From Protula sp. h YS-2021 (lineage: Eukaryota; Annelida; Polychaeta; Sabellida; Serpulidae), in the NCBI GenBank assembly GCA_949752745.1, contig OX457031.1, positions 27,358,882 through 27,422,881 on the forward strand: a stretch of 64,000 nt of DNA, given 5' to 3'. The notes beneath the pieces were generated by a model. That model made no database searches. It saw only the letters and a program-made list of their open reading frames with translations, and had not been told where the DNA came from. Positions 21,901 to 32,984 of this stretch are shown here, piece after piece (the stretch's first letter is position 1; every line of letters starts with the position of its first letter). Made by a program: the position numbers and the translations under genes.

Positions 21901-24012
21901 CACCCCATTTGGCCAATTTCTGGTGGATCACCAGAAACGTAACTTTTCAAGAGACGGTATGCTAGTGAGCATTTATACAACATTTGAGGGCATTCCGATC
22001 AAAATTTTGGAAGAGAACAAGTGTGCCCAAGAACAAAGTCCCAGTTTACGAAAAGCGATAAAACCAATTCCAGCGTACATGATTTCCCTGAAAAATTGGG
22101 CTTCAAAAGACGAGATGGCAAATAACCAGCTTATTAATTAATAACCGATAAATACATACAAAGAATTTTGTTTCCCAGAAAAATGGGAAACGGATCTTAT
22201 GTATCTCTGGTGGACTGGACAGTCGGACATAAACAATTATTTTAACAGTGCGCATGTTTCTTTACCTTCCGTAGCTGCGTGGTTCACATTTCGGTTTTGT
22301 TTGGTTTGGTTTACTGGTGTTTTAAATCCCTTTCAGCGATCTCAGCGCTATATGAAGACTACCCTATTTAACTTTCGTTGATTCGTGGTTGCCATTTTGG
22401 ACCGGCGCGCATGTTTGGTTAACATGTGTTGATGCATGGTTTGCATTTCGGACCAGTGCGGATGTTTATTTAATTTGCGTTGATGCACTGTTCTTATTTT
22501 AGACCAGTGCGCATGTTTATTTAACTTGCATTGATGCACCACTGGCATTTCGGATTAAAGTGCATGTTAACTTCCGTCGATGTGCGGTTCGTATTTCGGA
22601 CCAGTGCGCATGTTTATTTATTTAACTTGCGTTGATGTGCGGTTCACATTTCGGACCACTGCGCATGTTTATTTAACTTGCGTTGATCTGCGTTTCTTAT
22701 TTTAGACCAGTGTGCATGTTTATGTCTAAAGAAAAAAAAGAATTTAAAAAAAAAACATATATATAGTAATATTCTAAAAGTTCAAACTGCGGGAGGCAGC
22801 AGGCATTTTGAAAACAAAAAGATTTAAAATGCCATCAAATAGCCAAATTTTGGCGAACCGACAAAAAAAGCATTTTTTCTGGCAACAAACAAATTATAAA
22901 TCGACCCCCTCCCCCAATCTCACTCAGCCAATTTTCGGTGGGTCGATAAAACAAACTTTTCGAGAGAGAACCGTAAAATGAACATTGACGCAAAAATTTC
23001 AAGGCAATCCGATTGTGGCAATCCATAATTGTGGGAGAAAAAGCACTTTGAAAATTGGTAACCAAAATCTGAAAGTCATCCGATCAGACTTGTGGAAGAA
23101 AGAGCTGTGGAAAACTAATAAAAAATTTTAAAATGCCAAAAATTTTGAGCGAGGCCTACCCAGTAAACATTCATACAAATATTAAGGGTAATCTAATCCA
23201 AATTGTGGGAGTAGAAGCAATTTAAAAAATGGCTACTAAAAACTTAAAAATGTACCCAATGTGGCCAATTTTTGTTGATGACAATCGCTCAATATCGGAA
23301 GAAATTCGATCAAAACGGTGGTAGAAGTATTTGAAAATTGGCTACTTATTTTTTTAATGAAACCGAATGAGCTATTTTTGGCGGATTGTCAAAAATGTAA
23401 CTTTTTAAAAGCGGACCGCATAACAAATGTTCATGCACAATTTCAAGACAAACCGATCAAAACTGCGATGGAAAAAATCTTTGGAAAATTAGTTGAAAAA
23501 AACAAACAAACAAAAATGCCCCTTATTTGGTCAATTTTGGTGTATCGCCAAAAACGTTCAAGGGATGCCTACCCAGTAAACATCCATATAAAATCTGAAC
23601 GGAATGCAATACAAATTGTGGGAGTAGAACCAATTTTAAAATTGGCTACCAAAACTTAAAAATGCATCCCATTTGGCAAATTTTTGTTAAATCGCCAATC
23701 TAGGGAACAGTCGTTCAAAATTGGAAAGAAAATCTATACAAATTGTGGGAGAAGAAGCATTTCGAAAACTTGCCACAATTTTTTTTTAATTTGCCCCATC
23801 GGCCAAGTTTTGGTGGATCGTCAAAAAAGTTGCTTTTCACAAGCAGAACGCCTAGTGAACATTTATGCAAAGTTTGAAGGCAATCCGATCAAAACTGAGG
23901 AAGAAGAAGCGTTTACAGTAAAAGTTAATATACGTACACACGTACATACAGACGACGGATAATCTCTCTATGGTGTGAGAAGACAGACCTACGAAGTCGG
24001 CTGGTGTAAAAA
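21900..24012. mobile_element. Composite RepB/S51 element, copy 1
   Basis: The order is a RepB unit, leader ACAAAGTCCCAGTTTACGAA (22034), spacer (GATTTCCCTGAAAAATTGGG), S51 array of about nine copies (22240-22720), RepB units (22790-23925), and a tail with ACGTACATACAGACGACGGA and CCTACGAAGTCGGCTGG ending TAAAAAG. The same module order occurs at 41040-42810. Confidence 0.72.
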
Positions 24013-24185
24013 GCTGGATGGCGGACCCAGGGAACATCATTGCCAAATTTCAAAACTGTGGAACAAAAAACGTAGTGGTAGCATGTTGGAAAAATTAGGG
24101 ACAACGGATACGCCTACAAATGATGTGAACATCCACACGCCTACAAATGATTTTATGTGTTTTTAAAAAGAAAGTAATTTTATAG

Positions 24186-24348
24186 AAAAGGAAGAAGAAG
24201 TGAGTACGAGATCAACACAGTGCAACATAGCAGAGAAACATCCTGAACCAGCCAAGAAAACATACGAAAAAGAAGCCGTTGTTGTTGCTAAATGCCCTTC
24301 TTGCAAGAACCCGTACGAAAGCTGTACGTGTTGTCCAGTGTGTCAACG
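24186..24348 (+). CDS. Gene 1 exon: acidic segment and first Cys cluster
   Basis: A 163-nt exon (phase 1 in, phase 2 out) with acceptor ...TTTTATAG and donor GTACGT. It begins EKEEEVSTRSTQ, continues through a Lys/Glu/Pro stretch, and ends CPSCKNPYESCTCCPVCQ. The C-x2-C...C-x-CC-x2-C spacing resembles a small zinc-binding knuckle. The Glu-rich run GAAGAAGAAG overlaps the acceptor, so the exact boundary could shift by a codon. Confidence 0.78.
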
Positions 24349-24821
24349 GTACGTACATCATGTCACCTTGATCAGTCGATATTACGTACTAGAAATTTAT
24401 TCGAACATCTCGGATCGACTTATTTCGACTCAACATGACTTATTATTCATCAATAAGAAACTGTTGACCTTAAGGTAGCGTTTTCATTAAAATACTGCTA
24501 TATGTGTCCACGTTGGTATTCTGGTCAACATTGAAAATTTCAGTCAGATAAACACCAAATTTGACTGGTAATGCTGCAAATCTGACTGGTAAATCATTCA
24601 AGTTGTGTGACAGTTTTTTTTTGGATATGCAAAAGTAATTCATGATGTTAAAATGTAAATGTAAATCAATCCACATTGAATGCTCTATTTCATTTACGAG
24701 CACAACTATTTTAAAATGACGCCCCTCTTGGTGCAGCTATTTGCACGACTAAAATTTCATGCACGAAATTTAGGTCTGAAGAACAAAAACGTTTTTAATT
24801 TAAGACCATGTTTATTTTTAG

Positions 24822-24957
24822 ACCAGACTGTGACAGGCGCCATCATGATACTCATCACCTCAATGTATGCAGCGCGCATGCGCGTTGTCACGTGTGCGAG
24901 CCTGCGCACGTTTACCTGGGCCACTGCGATCTTGTGTGTGATGTACAAGGCTGTGCC
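24822..24957 (+). CDS. Gene 1 exon: Cys/His-rich cytoplasmic domain
   Basis: A 136-nt exon (phase 2 in, phase 0 out) with acceptor ...ATTTTTAG and donor GTGAGA. It encodes PDCDRRHHDTHHLNVC, then ARCHVCEPAHVYLGHC and DLVCDVQGCA. Nine Cys/His positions continue the cluster from the preceding exon, so the two exons together probably fold as one metal-binding unit of about 60 residues. I cannot match it to a named zinc-finger family. Without splicing, the frame would run on past the donor. Confidence 0.75.
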
Positions 24958-25021
24958 GTGAGACTTTATTTTTGCTTGCTAAAGGAAATCCTTTTTGAGA
25001 CAGTGTTCCCATTATCCAAGT

Positions 25022-25180
25022 ATTTATAAGGATGCGGGTTTGATCACACCTGCGCTCAAACCCGCATTTTCAGGTGTTTTCAAACCCGCGAGTGTGTGAG
25101 CACAGGTGTTTTCAAATCCGTAGGGGTATGAGCACAGTTTTCGGAAGTGGTAAAAAACCGCGCGCGATGTTGAGACGAAA
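25022..25180. repeat. Short repeats around TCAAACCCGC
   Basis: CAGGTGTTTTCAAACCCGC and related words recur three to four times (25028-25125), some inverted (GCGGGTTTGA). This is in the intron before the polybasic exon; the rest of that intron has no recognised content. Confidence 0.5.
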
Positions 25181-25412
25181 GGTCAAGGCCGCCGTGAAGA
25201 GGAGTGTGAAGGGCACTGAAGGTCGAAAACACTAGCCTTGAACTAATTTCGTCAAAGTACACATGTACTTTCCTCATTTCATCCTAGCACGTGAAAGAAC
25301 ACGTGTACATTCAATCTTGAAGGAATATTTCCACTGAAAATAATTGTATGACATCTATTATGATTATTTGTATGTTTTTTTAATTTTTTTGTTTGTTTCT
25401 TTGCAAAATCAG

Positions 25413-25646
25413 GAATGCGCAAGCTATGAGTGTATTTCTGGGTACTCAAGTTCAGGCATTGGCTCCGTAGCATCCAGCGGTCACTCGTCAACGCGCCTTG
25501 CCATGCGCACTTATAACGAGGATTCCGCGGGCAGAACAAGACGCAAAAGGCGAACCAAACGCCAACCCCAACACCACCGCCGCTCAAGGCCAGCTGACCC
25601 AATGGCCCCGGAGACCACTAATGATACTGCAAGCGTATCCTCTGGT
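25413..25646 (+). CDS. Gene 1 exon: Ser/Gly-rich and polybasic segment
   Basis: A 234-nt phase 0-0 exon after ...GCAAAATCAG. It begins ECASYECISGYSSSGIGS, contains GRTRRKRRTKRQPQHHRRSR and ends with a Thr/Ser-rich stretch. The RRKRRTKR block fits a nuclear-localisation or acidic-lipid-binding motif. The end is read at SSG|GTAAGA; a GTGTAA alternative 2 nt earlier would break the frame with the next exon. Confidence 0.8.
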
Positions 25647-25689
25647 GTAAGATTTAAAACTTGTTAAACAGATTAGATTAATTATTTGG

Positions 25690-27370
25690 TTTGCAGTTTG
25701 ATGACAAGTGGGCATGTTTATTTAACTTGCCGTTATGTTGTGTTCACATTAGACACCAGTGCGCATGTTTATTCAGCTTGCGCTGATGTGCGAGTTAAAT
25801 ATTTCCCCAATTTCTGCCGGACCGCCAGAAAAAGTAACATTTCACGAGAGGTATTCCTAGTTAACATTTCTACAAAATTTGAAGACAATTCGATCAAAAT
25901 TGTAGTTAAAGCAGTATTTTAAAAATTGGCAACCAAAAAATTTTAAATTCATCCCATTTAGCCAATTTTTGGTCGACTGCCAAAAAAGTAACTTTTCAAG
26001 AAGGACCTGCCTGGAGAACAACCGTACAAAATTGGAAAGAAATTCAGTCAGAATTGTCGGAGAAGTATTTTCAAAATTAAACCCAACAAATTACAAAAAT
26101 GTCCAGGGACATTGTGAGCAGTCGATCTAGTGAATCTATGAATAAGCTTGTATGGTTGCCAAAAAGTGGTAGTCACACTGTACAAGTTTATCCAAGGACA
26201 AAGTCCTAGCTTACGAAAAGCAAGGAAATTTCCCTGAAAAAATGGGCTTCAAAAGACGAGACGGAAAAGAGCTAGCTAAATCATTAATTTAGCAGCGGAC
26301 TCGAACATAGAGCGATAAATACATGTAGATTTGTTTACCAGAAAAAATGGGAAACAGATCGTGTTATTCTAGTAGAATTGGTAGTCCACCACAGATGCCT
26401 TCGAACAAAATATCGAAATTGTATCCACACACGTGTACTGTTGACATGTACTGTCGGACATACACAATTATTTCAAGGAGCAGAAACAACCAGTAAACGG
26501 CGATATGACCAAACACATGTCATTACGTTTGCGTTTGCCTTTTGCAAGAAGAAAACCCCGCGTCTAAAACATTATTACTTAAGTTTTAATGTTTTGGTTG
26601 TATTATTTTGCAGGGGTTTGCATTTCGGACCAGTGCGCATGTTTATTTAACCTGCCGTTATGCTTTGATCGCATTTCGGACCAGTGCGCATGTTTATTTA
26701 GCTTCCGTTGTGCGGTTCACAATTCCAACCAGTGCGCATGTTTATTTAACTTGGTGTTGATGCGCGTTTCACTTTCGGACTAGTGTGCACATTTATTTAA
26801 TTTACGTTGGTGCGCGGTTTGCATTTCGGACCAGAGCTTATGTTTATTTAACATGTGTTGATGCGCGGTTCGCATTTCGGACCAATGCGCATGTTTATTT
26901 AACTTGCGTTGATGCGCGGTTATTATTTCAGACCATTACGCATGTTTAACTTGCGGTGATGTGCGGTTTGCATTCCGGACTAGTGCACATATTTATTTAC
27001 CTTGCCTCGATGCGCGCATTTCGGACCAATCCGCATGTTTATTCAACTTCCAGTTTTTTATGCAAGAGGGGTCTATCTAGAGAAGAATCGTCCAAAACTG
27101 GAAAGGAATTCAATCAAAATTGTGGGAGAAGAAGCATTTTCAAAATTAAACGCCAATAAATTAAAAAAAATGTGCGCTATTAAGCGGATCGCCAGAAAAG
27201 TAAGTTTTCAAAAGAGCTCTGCCTACAGAACATTCTTGCAAAAGTTAAAGAAAATCTGATCAAAATTGTTCGAGAAGAAGCATTTTGAAAATTGGCAACC
27301 AAAAAATAATAAATGTGCCATTTAGCCAATTTTTGGCAGATCGTCAGAAAAAGTAAGCTCCATATATCAT
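25690..27370. mobile_element. Composite RepB/S51 element, copy 2
   Basis: Two S51 units (25690-25795), RepB units (25800-26110), CCAGGGACATTGTGAGCAGT (26102), the leader (26200), a spacer shared with 22080-22210, an S51 array of about nine copies (26610-27055), and RepB units to about 27370. It fills the last gene 1 intron. Confidence 0.72.
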
Positions 27371-27699
27371 TATAAATTAAGATTCCCCCTATATCCTGTC
27401 GAAACATCCTGTTTTAGTCATTTCGAAGTGAGTGAAAATCATGAGAAAATTGCGAGAAAATCCGACAAAATCGTCCCCAAGCCGCGCCTTTTCGGCACAG
27501 ATTTCTATAACTTTTTTTCAATCAAAACAGATGCACAATCAATAGAATTCCCGAAATATTGGACTAAGAGAGACTATTTTTTTTTATCTGTGATCAGAGC
27601 AGGAGAAAACTTTTATTATGCTTTTATCTTAAGATGAAGGTTTTTTGGTTGGTAACAAATTAAGATTGATCTTTTGTGATTTTTTCTTTTGTATCTCAG
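27371..27699. other. Intron without recognised repeat
   Basis: Sequence before the terminal exon of gene 1. No exon or repeat was found beyond short T runs. Confidence 0.4.
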
Positions 27700-27861
27700 G
27701 CTACGCTTGTGTCACGTGGTGCACAAGGCTTCACCAATCATGGCTACGGATATAACCCAGACGTCGTGTACATCCCTTCAGAAGGCGGCGCTGCGCGGAG
27801 CAGCACAGCAACGCTTGTTTCACATTATTCATACAAATCGCGAGTCAGCGCGGGAAAATGA
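27700..27861 (+). CDS. Gene 1 terminal exon
   Basis: Acceptor ...TTTTGTATCTCAG at phase 0. It encodes 53 residues, including TLVSRGAQGFTNHGYGYNPD and TATLVSHYSYKSRVSAGK, then TGA at 27859-27861. TLVS-type segments occur twice. Tyr motifs (YGYN, YIPS, HYSY) could be adaptor-docking sites, but this is speculation. No PDZ-ligand C terminus is seen. Confidence 0.82.
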   Translation, partial: ATLVSRGAQGFTNHGYGYNPDVVYIPSEGGAARSSTATLVSHYSYKSRVSAGK

Positions 27862-28077
27862 CGCGTGATTTGCTTTGTAGACATAGACAGGAGAAAAACT
27901 GTTTAACAGCGTATTATTTAAAATAAGAATACTGATATTTTTTTGGTAGGCTATTCCGGAATAGACTACCGATAAATCGAATGCCACAGAAATCAATAAT
28001 GCTTCATTTTTCTTGCGACAAATGGTGAAAATAGTTGAACAATGTAAATTCTTATCTTTTGGCGAAAGGAAAATAAA
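27862..28077 (+). promoter_or_regulatory. Gene 1 3' UTR with AATAAA signal
   Basis: An AATAAA hexamer lies at 28072-28077, about 210 bp after the stop. The stretch at 27900-27935 resembles the end of the foldback element at 52938 (ATTATTTAAAATAAGAATA), so part of this UTR is probably derived from that repeat. Confidence 0.5.
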
Positions 28078-28387
28078 AATATTGGAAAAACTGAATTGAC
28101 TGTTATTAGTTTAAATAGCCTTAAAAGATGTGCTGCAACGGTACTTGATTTTTCAGAAAAACATAAAAAAAAACTAAAAAAAAAACAAAAAACAGAAAAA
28201 AAAGACAGAAACAGGAAATAAGTGAATGGGTGGGCATTGTGTTAAAACTCAATGCTGACCAGAACGCAACCGTCGACACACATAGCAGTTATTTGTAATC
28301 AAAACCTCAGTTACACGTAAAAACATATACTGACTTATTGCGAATAAATATGACCAGTTCAAGTTGATTAACATCCGGGCTTCGTGT

Positions 28388-28708
28388 TGACTCAAAATAG
28401 GTCGATATTAATGACATAGTAACTTAAAATAAGTCGATATTAGTGACACAGTGACTCAAAATAAGTCGATATTAGTGACATAGTGACTCAAAATAAGTCG
28501 ATATTAGTGACACAGTGACTCAAAATAAGTCGATATTAGTGACACAGTGACTCAAAATAAGTCGATATTAGTGACATAATGACTCAAAATAAGTCAATAT
28601 TAGTGACATAGTGACTCAAAATAAGTCGATATTAACGACATAGTGACTCAAAATAAGTCGATATTAACGACATAGTGACTCAAAATAAGTCGATATTAAT
28701 GACATAGT
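28388..28708. repeat. 32-bp minisatellite
   Basis: Ten near-identical copies of a 32-bp unit with GTGACTCAAAATAAGTCGAT and ATTAGTGACA(C/T)A. Variants alternate between CACA, CATA and AACGACATA. It lies just downstream of the gene 1 poly(A) signal. Confidence 0.93.
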
Positions 28709-29218
28709 GGCCATTACATTCACCAACAGTAAATGGCAGACATTCATTTAGTCATCCTGTAATCCTTGCAATGAATAATCTAGATCGAATATTGTGAATG
28801 TTTTATCATAAAGTTTTAATTGATCTGCGTTGTCTTGATATCCATAAAGTAAACATGAATTACCATTTACTTTCTTCTAAGAACAAACTTTTCCCACTTT
28901 ATTTTACGAATAATTCGTAAAGTCGTATTTTGATTATTTTCAAAGTCAAAGTCGTATGTTGGTTTTTTTTCAATGTCATTTCCTCATCACTGGGCAGGAG
29001 TCTGCTGTCACATTTCGATGGCAATTATGAGACGAAAATGAGGACATTTTCAGCCTCTTCTGCAGCCTGATCTTGCCTGATCAAGCATTAAATATTGAAA
29101 TAAAATACATAATTTTTCTTGAGCTATAAAGCTGGACAGGATGATATAATCAACTAAGAAACAAAGCTGTCAAACCCATAGTCCGTTTTATATTTTGTGG
29201 ATCTGCTTCCGTAATCTG
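28709..29218. other. Intergenic sequence without recognised content
   Basis: AT-rich sequence between two minisatellites. No open frame or repeat of note was found. Confidence 0.4.
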
Positions 29219-29341
29219 AAAATGTAAACAGAAGAAAAACAATGTAAATAGAACAAGGGCAATGTAAATAGAACAAAGACAATGTAAATAGAACAAAAGC
29301 AATGTAAATAGAACAAAGACAATGAAAATAGAACAAAGCCA
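29219..29341. repeat. 20-bp minisatellite
   Basis: Six copies of AATGTAAATAGAACAAAGAC with few changes. The minus-strand frames rich in LFYLHCLCSIYI come from this array. Confidence 0.92.
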
Positions 29342-29600
29342 ATCACTTAAATACAGAATTGAGAACCTGAATACAGTGACAAGTGAATCTGGCATTTTGC
29401 GTGTTTTGTTTTTCATTTTAAAAACTCATATTACAGTTTCTTTGCTCATCAGCCGTTATATATCAATGTGTGATTCCACGATATCATATTGATACTGGAA
29501 AAATGTGATCTGTTGTATAGGTAGGGTCAGACTAGAGCCTCACTATGGCAGGAGCCCCCGTATAAAGCATAATGTCATTGGATGTTAGTAAATTCAGTGA
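29342..29600. other. Intergenic sequence without recognised content
   Basis: About 260 bp with no repeat, exon or motif that I can support. Confidence 0.4.
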
Positions 29601-30110
29601 AATTGAAAACCCTACATTGCCCAACAATTTTTGGTTGATTTAAAAAATAAGACGACGTTGCACATCTACAAAAAAATTCAGAACGCTGGATCAAACAGTT
29701 TCGGAGAACGCGTCCGGACAAAATCTATCTCCGCGCAAACAGGTTTACATAAACAAATCTGTCCAAGGACAAAGTCCCAGCTTGCGAAAAGCGATAACAC
29801 CAATTCCAGCGTGCATTTTGGACCACTACGCATGTTTATTTAGCTTGCGTTGATGCACGGTTCGCATTTCGGACCAGTGCGCATGTTTATTTAACTTGCG
29901 TTGATGCTTGGTTCGCATTTAAGACCGGTGCGCATGTTTATTTAGCTTGCGTTGATTGGCGGTTCGCATTTCGGACCTCTGCGCATGTTTACTCAGCTTG
30001 CATTGATGCGCGGGGCTATTCTGGGCCAGTGCGCATGTTTATTTAACTTCCGTCGATGCGCGGGTTTTATTTGGGACCAGTCCGCATGTTTATCCAAAAT
30101 ATCCGAAAAG
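29600..30110. repeat. S51 minisatellite with leader, locus 4
   Basis: RepF/RepC-like sequence (29630-29750) leads to GGACAAAGTCCCAGCTTGCG (29764), which passes directly into about six 51-bp units. Here the leader abuts the array with no spacer, as at 6418. Confidence 0.82.
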
Positions 30111-30540
30111 TAAATCAAATTCATACCGAAAATCAATGGCATCTGATAAAAACGGTAGGAGAAGATACATTTTAATTTTTATTTCAAAAATTCCCTCCAA
30201 ATATCCCTGATCAATTCAAAAAGCATGAGCCGTTTGAACGACGCCTTAGGGGTGCCTCATACCAAAAATAAATGACATCGGATCAAAAATGTAGGAGGAG
30301 TTACATTTTAATTTTTTTCTTCACAAATTTCCCAAAAATTTGAAAATCACCCGATCGACTAAAAAAAGCACAAGCCGTACGCAGGACCCCCAGAGACGCC
30401 TCATACTAAATATATATGACATCAGATCAAAATTTCAGGAGGAGATGCATTTAGAACCAAATGTTTACCAAATAAACAACTGACTAACGGACACCGTCCG
30501 CAAACTGATAGGTGTAAGTTTAACGTAAGCTGGGCTAAAA
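30110..30540. repeat. RepH copy
   Basis: Matches 10011-10440: CCCGATCGACTAAAAAAAGC, ATGACATCAGATCAAAATT, AATAAACAACTGACTAACGG and CGTAAGCTGGGCTAAAA. Confidence 0.72.
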
Positions 30541-31092
30541 TTACATATTTTTGAGAAATCGTATTTTTTATAACAAGACGTTGCGCATCTACAATGTATA
30601 ATTCACTGTATAAAATTTCAGAACGCTGGATTGAATACGTTTGGAGAACGCGTCTGGACAAAACCGATCTTCGCGGTAACAAATTTCCTCAAAATAGCAA
30701 TTTTTAACAAGTCATATTTTTGAGAATTTTTGGCCGGTTTCAAAAATAATATATCACTGCACATCTACAATATAGACATTTTCACAGCATAAAATTTCAG
30801 AACGCTGTATTGAATAGTTTCGGATAACGCGTCTGGACAAAATCTATTTCCATGCAAACAAATTTCCTGAAAAACAGCCATTTTTGACAAGTTGTATTTT
30901 TGACAATTTTTAGTCGATTCCAAAAATAATACGACGACGCACACCTTCATTATACGTTCTAACCGTATGCCACAGGAAAAACTATACCGCAAATGCTTTT
31001 GGAGATATAGCCTGGACGCGACCGCGCACGAAAGCGGACAGACAGACGGACAAGCTGAAACCTATATCCCCTCGTTACACGGGGGATACCGG
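30540..31092. repeat. RepC-like units with GACGGACA tail
   Basis: Three units with AATTTCAGAACGCTGGATTG, GTTTCGGA-AACGCGTCTGG and TTTTTGACAAGTC, ending CGGACAGACAGACGGACAAG, CTATATCCCCTCGTTACACG and GGGGATACCGG. The last part can form a hairpin. Confidence 0.7.
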
Positions 31093-31640
31093 TAATAAGT
31101 GGATTGTTCTATAAGTGACAAGAATGTTGAATGTATTTTTTTCAGATGTGTTTCAGTGCATATGTGCGTGTCGCAGGCAGCCTGCTTCAGTGAACGGGTC
31201 ACTGGTCGGGGCAAATTGGGGCTGAAGTAATTTCATTTATGCGAAATGAAGTTATTGTAATCGTGATTCTACATTGCAGCTATGTTGTATCCATTGTTGG
31301 GCCATCCATAAAATATGTACTTTACAATGAAGGGTGGGGGGGGGGGTAAGGTATTTGGGACTAAGCAAACGCTATTATAGCCAATGGGTGAAGTCACAGA
31401 TTTTGCATCCGGGGGGGGGGGGGAGGAGGGGTAGAGTCTGAAATTTGTGCGTATTCACTTTATGATGGTATCCGGACAAAACGTCGACGATCAAACGTCA
31501 ACTGCAAAAACGTCAACCAATGTCATTGGGAAGTGTGCCGTTTAGGGAAGAACTATCCCACCATCACCGCCTCCACCATCCCCCCCTCCCCCACCCGGAG
31601 CCCTGTGACAGTCACGGGAGCAGCACACAGTAAACAGCCG
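31093..31640. other. Intergenic region with long G tracts
   Basis: G tracts at about 31333-31346 and 31411-31422 and a C-rich stretch near 31560-31605. The segment at 31092-31180 is similar to the reverse complement of 38420-38520. A cryptic acceptor at 31144 leads to only a short frame. Confidence 0.45.
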
Positions 31641-32650
31641 AGATTTAGTGAATCAAGTATCAATAGGCATGTACGTCCGCCAAAAATTGGTAGTCATATT
31701 TAAAACCGGTTATTCAAAATTGAAAAAAAAACTTTTAAGAGAGCCGCCCAGTGAACATTTATGCACATTCGAAGGCAATACTATTCAAATTGTAGCAGAT
31801 GAGGCATTTTGAAAATATGCTAGTAAAAATCCTACATTTAGCCAATTTTTTGGTGGATCGCTGAAACAATTAACGTTTCAAAAGAGAACCGCTCAGTGAA
31901 CATTTATGCAAAATTTGAAAACAATCCGATAAAAAATGTGGGGAAAAAACCTCCGAGAACTGGCTACCTAAACAAGAATGTTCAGGGACATTGTGACCAG
32001 TCCGCATCTAGTGACTCCCATATCAAAGGGCTTGTATGGTCGCCAAGAAGTGATTATTATATCGTTAAACCAGCTTGTTGAAAATACGTACAAATTTATA
32101 AAGGAATCCCGTCAAAATATGTGAGAGAAGAAAATTGGCTGCTAAATATTTTTAAATGTCTCCATTTAACCAATTTTCGGCGGATCGACAAAAAAAAGTA
32201 ATCTTCAAGAGAGAACCATCCAGAGAACAACCGTTCAAAATTGGAACGAAATCAAATCAAAATTGTGAGAGAAGCACTTTGAAAATCGACTAGTAAATTT
32301 TTTAAATACCCCATTTAACCAATTTTTGGCGGATAGCCAGAACAAAAACTAATTTTTCAAAAGCGAACCGCTTCGTAAGCATTTATGCAAAATTTGCAGA
32401 CAATCCGATCCAAATTGTGGGGAAAAACCTTAATAAAATTGGCTACCAAAACTTTTTTAAAATGTCCCCTATTTGGCCAATTTTCTTTTAGATCTTCTGA
32501 AACTTTTCTGGACAGGACGGCCTGGTGAACATTTATGCTAAATTTGAAGATAATCCGATTGAAATTGTAAAGAAGAAAAAGAGTACCAGTTGCAAAAAAT
32601 TCTTCAAACCGCTCCACTGAGAATTTGCTAAATCAAACAAAAGTGTGCGA
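31640..32650. repeat. RepB units
   Basis: About six units of 150 bp (GTGAACATTTATGCAAAATT, CAATCCGATCCAAATTGTGG, AACCAATTTTTGGCGGAT), with CAGGGACATTGTGACCAGTC at 31983. Confidence 0.75.
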
Positions 32651-32984
32651 AATGGTGGAAAACTGGAGACAGATGGGGGAAGAAATTGGTGGGTGTGCGA
32701 CTAAATAGATGGTTCCATAGATGAAACCAACAACTGAAACAGTCGCTGTTAAAATGGCGCTAAATTCTAGCAAGAATGTACAGGGACATTTATGACCGGC
32801 CGAGATCTAGTGAATATAACCAGAATTTCCAGGGACATTGTGACCAGCCGAGATCTAATGAATCTCACAAGAATGTCCACTGACATTGACTAGCCGACAT
32901 CTACTAAATCAAGTGGCAGCAGCATTTTTAAACTGTTTACTGAACAGTTCTCAAAGGCTTGGCCTAATCTCTGGCGGATCGTAA
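32651..32984. repeat. CCAGGGACATTGTGACCAGC-type repeats
   Basis: Three tandem diverged copies of a unit with GGACATT-TGACCAGCCGAGATCTA (32772, 32832, 32878), a motif found near RepB elements elsewhere. Confidence 0.6.

Larger units (their letters stand above)
4890..28080 (+). other. Gene 1 locus (5' partial): single-pass transmembrane EGF-repeat protein
   Basis: Eleven exons join with matching phases (1-1 for the EGF and stalk exons, then 1-2, 2-1, 1-2, 2-0, 0-0, 0-stop). They total 1373 nt and give one open frame of about 456 residues ending at TGA 27859-27861. The order is four EGF-like domains, a stalk, a transmembrane helix, and a cytoplasmic tail of about 245 residues with Cys/His clusters and a polybasic stretch. 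No start codon or signal peptide is in the window, and the first exon begins mid-codon, so 5' exons lie to the left. The layout is that of a type I cell-surface receptor or ligand, such as juxtacrine EGF-repeat proteins, but I do not recognise an ortholog. Its introns are full of RepA, RepB and S51 repeats. An AATAAA at 28072-28077 fits the 3' end. The domain reading is firm; the cellular role is unknown. Confidence 0.85.

Noticed and set aside
28388..28708. CRISPR-like array
   Set aside because: The 32-bp units are directly adjacent without unique spacers, and the locus is metazoan. It is a minisatellite.
31144..31230. Possible plus-strand exon after TTTTTTTCAG (CVSVHMCVSQAACFSE)
   Set aside because: Short, no matching donor phase to gene 1, and it belongs to a sequence with a diverged inverted relative at 38420.
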